A stretch of DNA of 64,000 bases, taken from Streptomyces sp. NRRL F-2580 (GTDB lineage Bacteria; Actinomycetota; Actinomycetes; Streptomycetales; Streptomycetaceae). Below, piece by piece: positions 34,398 through 43,455 of the stretch. The stretch lies in contig NZ_JOIR01000026.1 of NCBI RefSeq assembly GCF_000720115.1, forward strand, positions 20,582 to 84,581. Direction: 5' to 3'. The notes under the pieces were generated by a model that saw only the letters and a list, made by a program, of their open reading frames with translations, did no database searches and was not told the origin of the DNA. The position numbers and the translations under genes are program-made. The first letter of the stretch is position 1. Each line of letters opens with the position of its first letter.

Positions 34398-34931
34398 TCA
34401 GCGCGGCGTCTTCGAGCCAAGGGCTCCTGGTGTCTTCGGGAGCCAGTCGAGGGAGCCCGCTGCCTCCTTCGGATCCGGTTCGCGCATGTGCACGCGCCAG
34501 CCGTCCTCGCCCGTCCTGCCCGTGAGCTGGACCAGGAACGCCTTGGTCTGGGCCGTGTCGTGGAAGTACACCACGACGGTCTGGCGCACCGACCCCTCGT
34601 CGTAGAACTCCGCGGTCACCGTGCCTCCGGCCCCCTTACTGAAGGCCTGGATCCAGTTCTGTGCGGTCTCGCGGGCCTCGTCCTTCGCCTCATCGCCGTC
34701 GGCGGCGAGCGCTTCCAGCTCGCCAGCCTTCCCGTCGGCGATCCGCCAGATCAGCTTCTGGGCGATCTGCAGGGAATCGGCGGTGGGATAGCCGACCACG
34801 CCCAGCGGTTCGTGGTTGCCGTAGTCGGTCGCGTACTGCAGCCTGTCCTCGTCGGCGGCGGCACACCCGGCGAGACCGCCCCACGCCAGAACGGCCACCA
34901 GGGCTGCGCGCACGGCCGGAGCAGACCTCAT
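34398..34931 (-). CDS. Lipoprotein coupled to the DNRLRE-amidase gene
   Basis: The 177-residue protein has a signal sequence with a lipobox (AWGGLAGCAAAD), so it should sit on the outer face of the membrane. The mature part (YATDYGNHEPLGVVGYPTADS, AQNWIQAFSKGAGGTVTAEF, FHDTAQTKAFLVQL, REPDPKEAAG) has no known motif. Its start overlaps the giant gene's stop (ATGA), so the two are made together. A paralog about 70% identical by eye is coupled in the same way to a second amidase-like end at 52236-52766. The conserved pairing suggests the lipoprotein controls, folds or neutralises the amidase domain. That role is inference. Confidence 0.8.
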   Translation of the reverse strand: MRSAPAVRAALVAVLAWGGLAGCAAADEDRLQYATDYGNHEPLGVVGYPTADSLQIAQKLIWRIADGKAGELEALAADGDEAKDEARETAQNWIQAFSKGAGGTVTAEFYDEGSVRQTVVVYFHDTAQTKAFLVQLTGRTGEDGWRVHMREPDPKEAAGSLDWLPKTPGALGSKTPR

Positions 34932-37900
34932 CTCGTCCCTCTCGGGCGGATCGCGACGATTGAGGCGATCGGCTTGGGGGTGCGCTTGTTGCGGGCGATG
35001 GCGTCGTCCAGTGTGGTGCGATCGGGTCCACCGTGCTGTGCCATGTGGATGCGCCCCCCATAGTTGGCGGTGACGACGGCGGCGTGGTCATAGGCGACGT
35101 CGCCCCGGTACTGGAAGAAAAGTATGTCGCCCTTGCGGATGTCGTAGACGTTGTTGATGTAGTAGCCGCCACGGTATCCAACCAGATGACGCTCCAAGTT
35201 GTCGGCCCCCGCCCATGTCCAGCTGGCCTTCACCGTCCAGCTGGCCCAGCCCGAATTCTTGAACCAGGCGCTGTCACTCCTGTACCATCCGGACCGCATC
35301 TTCAGGCCGCCACCGTAGTAGAGGGCCTTGGAGACAAAGTTGGTGCAGTCGTAGTAGTACTCCCTCTTGATGCCCACGTTGTTGTAGGCCCAACTGCCGG
35401 TTCCCAGACCATTGACGTACGACGCTGGGGCGAAGGAGGCCGTGCGGACGCCGCCGGCGGGTGCCTCGCCGACGGGGAAGCCGTCCTCGCCGAGCGTGAG
35501 CGCCCCGGTGTTGTCGACCGGCGGCTCTGCGACGTCTGCGGGTGTGGCGAGCACCTGGGTGGCCGCGGTCGCCGTCGCCGACAGGGTCTGACCCGCCTGA
35601 GCGTCGTCGGACTCGCTCTGGAGCTTGACGGTGTCGCCGGATACGGAGAACAGGAACCGCTTGCTGTTCTGACTCTCGGACACCTGGTCGGCGCCATCGA
35701 TCCGGACCGTTGTCGTCTCCGAGACGGTGGTGCGCAGCAGCAGGCGTCCGGACGCTGCGTCGGTACTCGTCACCGTCTCGGTGAGAGCCGTGGAGATCCC
35801 CACGTAGGCCAGGTTCCTGGTGGCCAAGGCTTCACGCGCGCCGACCAGACTGGCCTCCTGCGTGCCGAGCAGATCACCGAAGACCGCTCCATGCGGGGAT
35901 TCGGCGGCTGCATCGGCGGCGGTCAGGCTCGCAGCGATGGTGATCTTGTTGCGTGCGTTGAGGTACGCCTGGACGTAGTCCTTGTAGCGCGTGGCTCCGC
36001 CGGCCACCGAGGCACCGTGAACCAGTGCGGATCGTGAGACAGGGCCGCTGCCGACGGCGTTTTTCGCCGTCACCGCGACCTGGTAGGAGGTGGCGTTGTT
36101 GAGCCCGGAGAAGACGGCACGCGGTGCCGAGCCCTCCCACGTGCCGACCACGGTGCCGTCGCTCTTCTCGGCCTTGGCCAGGTAAGTGATGTCATGGGTC
36201 GCACCACCGTCGAGGGGAGCGTTCCAGGTGGCGACCAGGCTGGTGTCACCCGGGGTGGAAACGATGTCGCTGACGGCGCCCGGGGCGGTCGGCGGCAGGT
36301 ACTCGACAGTCAGCTTGGGACGTTGGGCGGGGTCCGCCGCGGCACCCGAGCGGTATGCCGCCGCGGCGGCTGTGCCGGAAACGGTGAGGGCCGCACCCTC
36401 GTTGCCGCCGCGATCGGTCCAGGACTGCACCAGCGGGCCGAAGTCGATGTCGGCCAAAGCGGTGTCGACGGTGTACGTGTCCTCGCCCGCGGCGGTGAGA
36501 AGGTCCTTGCCGCTCTGCGCCGGGGTCCACTGCGTGGACAGTTCGTACACGCCTGGCTTCTGTGCCACGCACTGCGTGGTGCAGTCGGCCCTGGTCAGCG
36601 ACAGCTTGGCCGAGGAGACCCGCGCACCCTTCGGCAGAGCCGAGAGATCTGCCTTCAAGTGGGTGGCCCACAGGTGGCCGTCGACCGTACCGATCCGCAG
36701 TTCGCCGGCCGGCGGTGTGGCACAGCCCGGCGTGTCGCAGTCGGTGGCGGTCGACACGCTCGCGATTGCCGTGTCGGTGATGGCCAGGGTCTGCGTAGCG
36801 GGCATCGGGGGCAGCGGCTTGAGGCCGACCGTCAGGCTCTGCTCGGCCGACCAGGGTGAGCAGCCCACAGGGGTACAGGCGCGTACGGACCAGCGGTAGG
36901 TCGCACCGTCAGCCAGCTTTCCCTCCGGGATCTGGAGTGCGGCGCGGCCACCGCTCACCTGTGAGACGGGCGGCAGGGTCAGGCCGGGTACCGGGTTACC
37001 GGCTGCGTCCTTCACCGCGAATTCGGCATTCACCCGGCCTTGGGAGGCCTCGGAGACGACCGCGGACAGGATCGGCGTCAGTGTCTGCTGGGCGCCTGCC
37101 TGGATGTCCTGCGGGGCGTCGGGCAGGGGGCTGACCGTGAAGGTGGTCCAGTTGGACCAGGGTGACCAGCTGTTGCTGTAGTGCGTGCCGTCGTACGGCG
37201 AGGTGCGGAAGCGGTACATGCGCCCGTGCTGGAGCACGCCCGCCGGGACGACGATCGATGCCGGGGTGCCGGCTGGGACGAACGGCGAGACCAGGGTGTT
37301 GCCGACCTGGGTGTTGGTGGCGGCGTCGAAGATCTGGAAGGTGCCGTTGACCGTGTCGCCGTCCTTGTCCGCGAACGTGTCGCGCAGGGTGGGCGTCGTC
37401 GTCTCGACGCGCCAGGCGGGGGTCTTGTCCTGGACGAACGGAGGGCCGGCCTCCTGCTTGGTGCCGGTCTGCGGACGGTAGTTGTAGGTCACCGTCAGCT
37501 TCGGCGGGTTGGACGTGGCGTTTGCGGAGTTCACGCGCTTCCACTGCCCGACGACCGACTCCGACGTGGCCCGCAGGCCCATGCTGGACAGCGGAGCCTT
37601 CGCGGACGCCCACGACTGGACGAGGGTGGTCACGTCGGCGTTGATCCAGCCGTCCGGCGCCGAGCCGCAGCCGGGATTGCCGCGGGTCTCGGTGGACGTG
37701 GCGTACTTGGTGCCCATCGCCGGCTGGCTCGTCCACCGCGACGCGGTGCTCGGGGCGGTGGAGTCCCAGACCTCCCACGGCTGCGCGACGCAGTCGGTGT
37801 TCCCGGAGTGGAAGTTCCACAGCGACAGCTTGGCGTCGGAGACCAGCGCGTCCGCGATCGGCGCCGTGTTCCACGTGATGAACGAACGGGCGGTGCGGAA

Positions 37901-38986
37901 CGTGCCGTTCGCGTTCTTCGTACCGGGGTTGCCGAGGTCGAGCTCGGTGTCGTTTGACCAGTCGACGGTCTCGCCCTGCTGGACGTAGGTGTCGAAGACG
38001 TTGCCCAGCGAGGACGTCGACGGGTCCACGGTCACCGGGTACTTGGTGGCCGGGTCCGCGAGGAACTTCGCGTCCGGGGTGACGACCAGGTCGACCGTGC
38101 CCTTGCCCTGGACGACCGTCATCGCCACGGGCACCTTGCGGGTGTGCTCACCGGAGACCGGATCGACCGTGGAGTCCCACATCACCGGCGCGGGCATGAC
38201 CGCGGTCTTCTTGCTCTTGCGGTCGGTGAACTGCACGCTGCCGTCGGCCTGCTGTTCCACCTTCAGGCCCTTGGCCACCAGCGGCAGGGTGTACGAGTAG
38301 TTCCCGCCGGCCGGGCGCTGCTTCAGCTCGACGAACTGCTCGAAGCCGCTGCGCGTTGCCTCGATGACGACGTCGCCGCCGGGGACGGCGTTGGTGTACT
38401 CGGCGCGCGCCCCGTCGAGCTTCGGGGACGGCAGGGCACCCTTCCACTTGAGGGTGATCTGCTGCTCACCCTCCCCCAGCGTGACGAGGTCGGTGCTGAC
38501 GTAGTTGACGGACGGCGCGGCCTGGGGCACGGCCTTCGCCATACGGGGGACGCTGCCCGCGGCCAGCTTCAGGCCCTGCGGGTGGGCCTTGGACGCCACG
38601 GACCCGTCCGGGGCGTGGCCCAGGGTCACGTCGACCCCGCGCCAGGCGCGTGCCTGCTGGTCGTAGAAGCGGATCGGTCCGGCGGCCACTTCGGTCGTGA
38701 GCGTGCCGTTCGGGTTCACCCACGTCGTGGACGTCTCGGACCGCTCCGAGACCGCCTCCACGCGGTGTCCCGCCGTCCGCGCGGCCACCCGGGCGCGCGC
38801 GAGATTGAGTTCTTCGGTCACGGCGCCGGACTTGGCCGTGGCGGCCGGAGCTGCAGCGGCGTCTGCCGGGTGCGAGCTCTGGAGCAGGGTCGCGGACACG
38901 ATGAGTGCCGCTCCGCCCGCTATCCAGTGGGTGGTCCCCCAGGGCCCTCTTCCACGGCGTCTTGCCGTGGAGAAGCGAGTAGCCAT
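34928..38986 (-). CDS. Giant secreted DNRLRE protein with C-terminal amidase-like domain
   Basis: The 1352-residue protein has a signal peptide (IAGGAALIVSATLLQ...ADAAAA, cleavage near 40). An N-terminal region with RVEAVSERSETSTTWVNPNG is shared with the RHS protein at 53043. A DNRLRE module lies at about 320-500 (LGNVFDTYVQQGETVDWSND, LSLWNFHSGNTDC), a Pro-rich Fn3-like stretch at 500-730, a second DNRLRE-like module at about 735-890, and a fibronectin type III domain at about 905-995. The last about 150 residues resemble the Amidase_6 domain: YDCTNFVSKAL with Cys near 1214 and YDHAAVVTANYGGRIHMAQH with His near 1301, the expected catalytic pair of a NlpC/P60-like peptidase. GAGGAAG precedes the ATG. 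A cell-wall target is likely. Confidence 0.85.
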   Translation of the reverse strand: MATRFSTARRRGRGPWGTTHWIAGGAALIVSATLLQSSHPADAAAAPAATAKSGAVTEELNLARARVAARTAGHRVEAVSERSETSTTWVNPNGTLTTEVAAGPIRFYDQQARAWRGVDVTLGHAPDGSVASKAHPQGLKLAAGSVPRMAKAVPQAAPSVNYVSTDLVTLGEGEQQITLKWKGALPSPKLDGARAEYTNAVPGGDVVIEATRSGFEQFVELKQRPAGGNYSYTLPLVAKGLKVEQQADGSVQFTDRKSKKTAVMPAPVMWDSTVDPVSGEHTRKVPVAMTVVQGKGTVDLVVTPDAKFLADPATKYPVTVDPSTSSLGNVFDTYVQQGETVDWSNDTELDLGNPGTKNANGTFRTARSFITWNTAPIADALVSDAKLSLWNFHSGNTDCVAQPWEVWDSTAPSTASRWTSQPAMGTKYATSTETRGNPGCGSAPDGWINADVTTLVQSWASAKAPLSSMGLRATSESVVGQWKRVNSANATSNPPKLTVTYNYRPQTGTKQEAGPPFVQDKTPAWRVETTTPTLRDTFADKDGDTVNGTFQIFDAATNTQVGNTLVSPFVPAGTPASIVVPAGVLQHGRMYRFRTSPYDGTHYSNSWSPWSNWTTFTVSPLPDAPQDIQAGAQQTLTPILSAVVSEASQGRVNAEFAVKDAAGNPVPGLTLPPVSQVSGGRAALQIPEGKLADGATYRWSVRACTPVGCSPWSAEQSLTVGLKPLPPMPATQTLAITDTAIASVSTATDCDTPGCATPPAGELRIGTVDGHLWATHLKADLSALPKGARVSSAKLSLTRADCTTQCVAQKPGVYELSTQWTPAQSGKDLLTAAGEDTYTVDTALADIDFGPLVQSWTDRGGNEGAALTVSGTAAAAAYRSGAAADPAQRPKLTVEYLPPTAPGAVSDIVSTPGDTSLVATWNAPLDGGATHDITYLAKAEKSDGTVVGTWEGSAPRAVFSGLNNATSYQVAVTAKNAVGSGPVSRSALVHGASVAGGATRYKDYVQAYLNARNKITIAASLTAADAAAESPHGAVFGDLLGTQEASLVGAREALATRNLAYVGISTALTETVTSTDAASGRLLLRTTVSETTTVRIDGADQVSESQNSKRFLFSVSGDTVKLQSESDDAQAGQTLSATATAATQVLATPADVAEPPVDNTGALTLGEDGFPVGEAPAGGVRTASFAPASYVNGLGTGSWAYNNVGIKREYYYDCTNFVSKALYYGGGLKMRSGWYRSDSAWFKNSGWASWTVKASWTWAGADNLERHLVGYRGGYYINNVYDIRKGDILFFQYRGDVAYDHAAVVTANYGGRIHMAQHGGPDRTTLDDAIARNKRTPKPIASIVAIRPRGTR

Positions 38987-39060
38987 ACTTCCTCGGTCTT
39001 TCTGCGAGTATCGATGATCTCGATACAGAGAGCTGCAACGTAGCCTCCTGACCAGGCAGT

Positions 39061-39079
39061 TCGATCTCTGAAACGGACA
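39061..39079 (-). promoter_or_regulatory. Motif shared upstream of both DNRLRE giants
   Basis: On the minus strand TGTCCGTTTCAGAGATCGA ends 74 bp before the start codon at 38986. The RHS gene has TGTCCGTTTTGGAATTCGA at 52951-52969, ending 73 bp before its start. Fifteen of 19 bases match, while the sequence between motif and start has diverged. The shared place suggests a common promoter element or activator site. Confidence 0.55.
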
Positions 39080-39099
39080 AGAGGGACACAAGTCGCACC

Positions 39100-39703
39100 C
39101 CAGTGATGCAATTCACGTCATGGCTAGATTCCGCTGTTCATCGAGGATCCGGAGTGAGCACGGGCAGGCCGCGCAGCATCAGGTTGTTGATCACGCTCAG
39201 GTTGTAGCGACCACAGGGCACAGGTGAACAGCCCCAGATCGGCTGCTTCACCCGGGCCGGGTGGGTTGAGTCATCTACGACCGCGTCCTGGCCGAACGGA
39301 CCTGACGGGCGGTCCGTCGCGGCCGCCCGCCACCGGGACGCGGCATGATGCCGGACGTGAAAGCACAGCCGAGTAGGGTGGCGCCCGAGATCCGGGTGCC
39401 ACCCGGGCAGATCCGAAACCCCCCTGAACCGGCACGAGAAGGATGAACAGAACATGGCAGAGCGACGCATCTGACAGCGCAAGCCAGCCGCTGGGGTATG
39501 CGCCACCTCGGCTGCACCCGAAACCACTCGGAAGGCCGTCCGGCGCCGTCAACCTCCCGGGAGGTCGAGGAGCGGACCGAGGCCGTCCAGCTCCGGGAGG
39601 GTTAGTGCTGAGGTGGGGACCAGGGCTGCCAATACTTGATCTTGGTGTCTCTTCACGCGCCGATGTTCACAGGGCCGCGCCGGACAGGTCCCGACCAGCA
39701 AGA
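39100..39703. other. Gene-free stretch with no recognised features
   Basis: Both strands have open frames here (for example 39138-39527 on the minus strand), but their composition is not coding-like and I recognise no family. It is probably decayed DNA between the DNRLRE gene and a broken kinase gene. Confidence 0.5.
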
Positions 39704-40257
39704 TCAGGATCGTTCAGCGGAGCGCTGCCCGATCCAGCCGATGACGGTCACCACCTCACGCGCGATGTCCACGACAGGCCGCCCGTCGGTCGCCACCCGC
39801 ACCGTGTCCGCGGGTGCCCGCTCATCCAGGCGCCTCGCCTTGCGGGCGCTGCCCTTCAGCTCCTGCTCAGCTCCGAGCCGAGTTCCCGGCCCGCCAGCCG
39901 CTCGCCGACGGTGGCATCGGAGGCAGTGAGCAGCACTCGTATGATGCGCACGCCCGCCCCCATGGCGCGCTCGAGCATGCCCGCCGCCTCGGGCAGCACA
40001 CTCACGGTGTTCGTATAGATCAGGCGGCAGTAGCCGAGCCGGGCGAAATTCGCCCAGACGGCCGTCAGATTGCACTCAGTGATCTCCGAGCGGTGGGGAT
40101 CCCCCTCCGGTGCTGGATGCACCTGGCCCATGAAGTCACCCTCCACAATCGCGTGCGAGACCGCCGCGGCGCGCAGCCGCGCCGAAACCTCCCAGCCCAC
40201 CGTCGTTTTGCCGACACCGGCACGCCCACCGATGAGCAGTACTTCCGGATGATCCAT
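39704..40257 (-). pseudogene. P-loop AAA/kinase-like gene, frameshifted
   Basis: From the ATG at 40257 the protein reads MDHPEVLLIGGRAGVGKTTV, with Walker A GGRAGVGKTT, then IVEGDFMGQVHPAPEG, NFARLGYCRLIYTNTVSVL and RIIRVLLTASDATVGERLAGREL. It is a small nucleotide-binding kinase-like protein, of a type often found as a stand-alone P-loop gene. Near 39868-39871 one base seems to be missing. The frame then stops, while the next frame continues EQELKGSARKARRLDERAP and VVDIAREVVTVIGWI to a stop by 39704. The whole would be about 184 residues. It could be a real pseudogene or a sequence error. Confidence 0.7.
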
Positions 40258-40664
40258 GGGAGGCAGCGTGCCAGCCCCCGACCGCGTCACGGGATCCGAT
40301 TTCGCTCCATGCCCATGGCCGCAGACCGGCCCATCGGCAAGATCGCAATCTACAACTGGAGTACCAGCAGACCCGGGCTCCACGAAGGGGATCGGGTCGG
40401 GCAGAGCCACGTCCACGTCGGCTCTCACGCCGATCCGGGGTCCCTTCTCCAGCTGGTGCAGGGCGCCTCCTCGACGATCCGGCCGGCGGGCACGCAGCGA
40501 AGATCACCTGGGCGACCCTGGCGGTTCTTCCCCCCGTTCGGTGACGCTACTGCGATCGATGCGCTCAGCAGCGAGTGCGGTGACGCTCAGAGTGGTTCAC
40601 CGGTTTTCGGTTCTGCATCGTTCCGGCGAGTCAACTACCTTGCATTGAACGGGAGTGTGTCTTG
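40258..40664. other. Gene-free stretch upstream of the kinase remnant
   Basis: I see no supported gene in this 407 bp. A plus-strand frame near 40310-40550 has no ribosome site and no recognisable similarity. The kinase promoter should lie at its left edge. Confidence 0.45.
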
Positions 40665-41123
40665 ATGGAGGAAGGCTAAGGGTGGGGGACCACGAAGTGG
40701 GCCGATGAGGGTTTCGAGGACAGGTCGCCAGCTGTCCGGCGAGGCATCGGGTCGCTGCGCTTCGGCATGCGTATCACTGAGGTCGCCGCAGTGCTGGCGG
40801 GCATGGCCGAACTGCGTCGGTCTCAGGCTGGTCCATCGTTTCGGGGCTTCTGGGAGTGGAGTTCGGTACAGGGCTTGCGGAGCCTGCTGTCTATGCCCAC
40901 TTCTGCCGACGGCCTGCTGTTCTGCGTCGCGGTTATCCCCGCGTGTGGCCCCCAGGTGACGCTTTGGGGAAGGAAGTTGACGGCTTGTGTCCCGGCCGAT
41001 CTGGAGCGGTTCCTCCTGGCTCGTCCTGGCAGCACACGGCTGGGGTGGGGTGAGCGCGGTACGGCAGCGGCTCCGTCCCTGTTGTGCGAGGGGGCGGGGC
41101 CGGGCTGGTTGGGGGTCAGGTGA
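40665..41123 (+). pseudogene. Decayed gene with an early nonsense codon
   Basis: ATG GAG GAA GGC TAA at 40665-40679 follows GGGAG at a good distance. The same frame then stays open through TKWADEGFEDRSPAVRR, GIGSLRFGMRITEVAAVLAG, TSADGLLFCVAVIPACGPQV and LWGRKLTACVPADLERFLL to 41123. The G-I-G-x-L-R-F-G-M start is common in small Streptomyces proteins of unknown function. Part of the middle reads better in the next frame (EFGTGLAEPAVYAHF near 40860), so at least one frameshift is present besides the stop codon. Confidence 0.55.
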
Positions 41124-41352
41124 GGGTGATGGAGGCCTTGGAAGCGGTGTTCACGGTGAGGTGGCACCTGCGGTGCTCGTCGGTGTTGTCCTGTCTCGCG
41201 GCGCCGTAGGCCGGTCGAGTAATGGCCGCCGGTCTCTCGATGCCGACGAGGTGGGACAGGGTGTAGGTGCCGCGCCGGGGCCAATGCGCCGCGGCCTCGT
41301 CCGCGAGCGCGGACAACCGCTCGCGTGCCTCTTCACGCACCTCAGGACCCAT
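41116..41352 (-). CDS. Small hypothetical protein
   Basis: The 78-residue product MGPEVREEARERLSALADEA... begins helical, then has HWPRRGTYTLSHLVGIERPA and ends with a TLT strand. GAGAGG lies about eight bases before the ATG. No family is recognised. The longer open frame upstream of 41352 has no coding character. Confidence 0.4.
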   Translation of the reverse strand: MGPEVREEARERLSALADEAAAHWPRRGTYTLSHLVGIERPAAITRPAYGAARQDNTDEHRRCHLTVNTASKASITLT

Positions 41353-41434
41353 GCAGCCACCCTCTCGTGCATGGACAACAGAACAACGGAACGTTGTCTC
41401 GTTACCGGGTGGCGACGCATGAACCGGACGCGCG

Positions 41435-42010
41435 TCATGGTCCCGGATGCCTTCTGGCGGGGTCCGGCGGAGTCCGCCAGGACGGCGGCCAGGCGGCATC
41501 CGACCGTGTCTCCCCAGTGAGCAGGCCAAGACTCGCTCGCGCGAGTTCGAGGTATTCCTGACGGGCAGTCCGATATTCCGCGAACGCTGCGTCCCATGCT
41601 CCGGCGTCCGCGGGGATCAGACCACGGGCCAGCCACTCGAGATGCCACAGACAGTGGTTCACCCGGACCGTGGCGGTGTTGGTCGCCGCGTCGCCCAACA
41701 GCCAGAGTCCCTCGCTCAGAGCCGAGCGACGGCTCTCGGCCTCCCCCAGCTCGCCAAGTACCTCATCGGTGGGTTCCAACGGGGCGGATCCCGTCGCGAT
41801 CCCACGGAAGACAGCGATGCGCAGGTAGCGATGCGCCAATGTCTTGACCGCGTGGCCGTACTCGGCGTAGGCGTTCAGCCGCCGCTCGTCCCAGCGGACC
41901 GACTGCTGCCGACGCCATCGGGTGCGCTCGTTCGCACTGCTGACCAGATACGACGTTGCGGCACCCACGGCGACACCGACGAGGGGGAGTGCTTCGCTGA
42001 TCAAGCTCAT
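41435..42010 (-). CDS. Hypothetical single-span membrane protein
   Basis: The 191-residue protein starts with one hydrophobic segment (EALPLVGVAVGAATSYLV), followed by NERTRWRRQQSVRWDERRLNAYAEYGHAVK and a long helical cytoplasmic part. This layout is common to uncharacterised actinobacterial proteins. GAAGGGAAG precedes the ATG, and a CACTGCAGTG palindrome (42022-42031) lies just before that. The product ends in a Pro-rich tail. Function unknown. Confidence 0.65.
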   Translation of the reverse strand: MSLISEALPLVGVAVGAATSYLVSSANERTRWRRQQSVRWDERRLNAYAEYGHAVKTLAHRYLRIAVFRGIATGSAPLEPTDEVLGELGEAESRRSALSEGLWLLGDAATNTATVRVNHCLWHLEWLARGLIPADAGAWDAAFAEYRTARQEYLELARASLGLLTGETRSDAAWPPSWRTPPDPARRHPGP

Positions 42011-42135
42011 TGACTTCCCTTCACTGCAGTGGACGTGCCTACGTGATGAGAACGCTCCCCGACGGCTGAAGACGGCGACAGGCGCCCGGTCAACGGATTC
42101 CCCAGGGAGTGCGCCAGCGTCGGCCCGAGGGGGAA

Positions 42136-42414
42136 CATCGTTGACACGATCGAGCGGTTGTGCCGGTATCCGGTCAAGTCGACCGCCGGCGAACGGCTCA
42201 ACAGCGTCGAGGTCGGCCGGTTGGGCGTTTGTGGGCGACAGGCTGTACGCGATACGGGACGCGGAGAGCAAGTTCGGATGCGGAAGAACGCCCGGCGTTT
42301 CCGGCGCATGGACGGCCTCCTGAACTTGAGCTCGCTACACAGGAGACGCCGACGAGCCGGAGCTGTTCGACCCCTACGGGCAAGTGGTACCCGACGCCAC
42401 TGCCTTTCATCCGT
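42136..42414 (+). pseudogene. MOSC-domain protein remnant with several frameshifts
   Basis: Three frames must be joined: DTIERLCRYPVKSTAGERLN (42139 on), AFVGDRLYAIRDAESKFG (near 42225), then KNARRFRRMDGLLNLSS, and YTGDADEPELFDPYGQVVPD ending near 42414. This is the N-terminal beta-barrel half of MOSC proteins (molybdenum-cofactor sulfurase-related). The sulfur-carrying domain is absent. Confidence 0.7.
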
Positions 42415-42524
42415 GGCCATCTCGGCCGCGACAACCGTTCCCCAGCGGCAACAGCCCGCTGCCGGACTCCGTGGACGAGCGACGCGCGGTCCGGATCCGC
42501 ATTTTCCTCAGCGCCCCGCCCCGG

Positions 42525-42679
42525 CGCCCACCGCCGCCTACCACTGCGCGTACGTGACCCGCTGGGTCGAGACCAAGCTCCGCTGGAACCTGGCCGCCGA
42601 CGACCGCGAGCGCGAAGCACTCCTCGGCCTGGCGGAAGACTGCCCCGGCGCCACCGTCACTTACGAGTCCGTGCCGTAG
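42525..42679 (+). pseudogene. C-terminal fragment of an HNH/GmrSD-type nuclease
   Basis: The frame YHCAYVTRWVETKLRWNLAA then EREALLGLAEDC and TVTYESVP stops at 42679. The C-x-Y, W-x-x-x-K and final Cys resemble the end of secreted DUF1524/GmrSD-type HNH proteins of Streptomyces. The catalytic part is missing and the MOSC remnant abuts it. Confidence 0.45.
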
Positions 42680-42690
42680 CGGCCCGGCGT

Positions 42691-42842
42691 TCAGGCCAGC
42701 CGGGAACCGAGGCGAAAGCGCATCTCCCCGGCGGCATGACGGACCTCCTCGGGCTGCGCGTCATCGTCGAGCGCCCCGAGGAGGATCATCAGGGCCCTCG
42801 CCTCGTCCCCGCTGATCAGCTTCAGGCGCGGCTCGGTGACCC
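42691..42842 (-). pseudogene. Possible fragment of a small unknown gene
   Basis: The minus strand reads EPRLKLISGDEARALMILLG then ALDDDAQPEEVRHAAGEM and stops at 42691. It looks coding, but no ATG, GTG or TTG precedes it in frame, so it is probably a truncated gene. No family is recognised. Confidence 0.3.
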
Positions 42843-42963
42843 CGTCGCGTCACCCATCCCGGCCCGGTGCTGCGATCCGGTCCGGGATGGGGGCGGCATC
42901 CGGGCCGACCGGACAGACCAGAGCCCCTTGGCCCCTTCAAGCCCGGCAGGCGCTGGGTGGCCG

Positions 42964-43455
42964 CTAGGCGTATCCCGAGCCCAGCTCCAGCGCCTGGATC
43001 AGCACCTCGGCGGCGGCGCAGTCGTGGCACGCGTCGACGCCGGGCCGCATCAGGGCGTCGAGCGTCTCCAGGGCGTCCATGTCCTGGCCGCCGCCCGCCG
43101 CCTTCTTGCATCCGCTCTCGTGGACGACGGCCCCGCGCCGGCCCCCGGGACGGACCCGGAGCATCCAGCCCGGCCGCTCCGGGGGCGGCTCGACGGGAAG
43201 ACGGTGCGAGGGCACCGCGGGGTAGTTCACGGCCCACATCGGCTCCAGCAGGTCGGCCGTCACCCACACCGTGCACTCCGACGGCTGGACGCGTCCGCCT
43301 TCGACCGTGACGTACGCGGGCATGCCGATCCTGTAGACCCAGCGATCGGGAAGCTCCTGGCGTTCATACAGCCGTACCCGGAGCCGCTTGCCGTCGGCCA
43401 GGACCAGGGTGATCGGCCAGTGCGGGCCGTGGGTGGCGGGGTGCTCATCTCTCAC
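42964..43455 (-). CDS. DUF6233-like protein
   Basis: The 163-residue protein begins VRDEHPATHGPHWPITLVLA and has RLYERQELPDRWVYRIGMPAYV, then ECTVWVTADLLEP. It ends with a conserved VVHESGCKKA...ALETLDALMRPGVDACHDC, a His/Cys pattern that may bind metal and is typical of DUF6233 proteins in Streptomyces. The GTG start overlaps the stop of the upstream gene (GTGA), so the two are coupled. Function is unknown. Confidence 0.65.
   Translation of the reverse strand: MRDEHPATHGPHWPITLVLADGKRLRVRLYERQELPDRWVYRIGMPAYVTVEGGRVQPSECTVWVTADLLEPMWAVNYPAVPSHRLPVEPPPERPGWMLRVRPGGRRGAVVHESGCKKAAGGGQDMDALETLDALMRPGVDACHDCAAAEVLIQALELGSGYA

Noticed and set aside
39138..39527. 129-codon minus-strand frame
   Set aside because: Amino-acid mix and codon use are not coding-like, there is no ribosome site, and no family resemblance.
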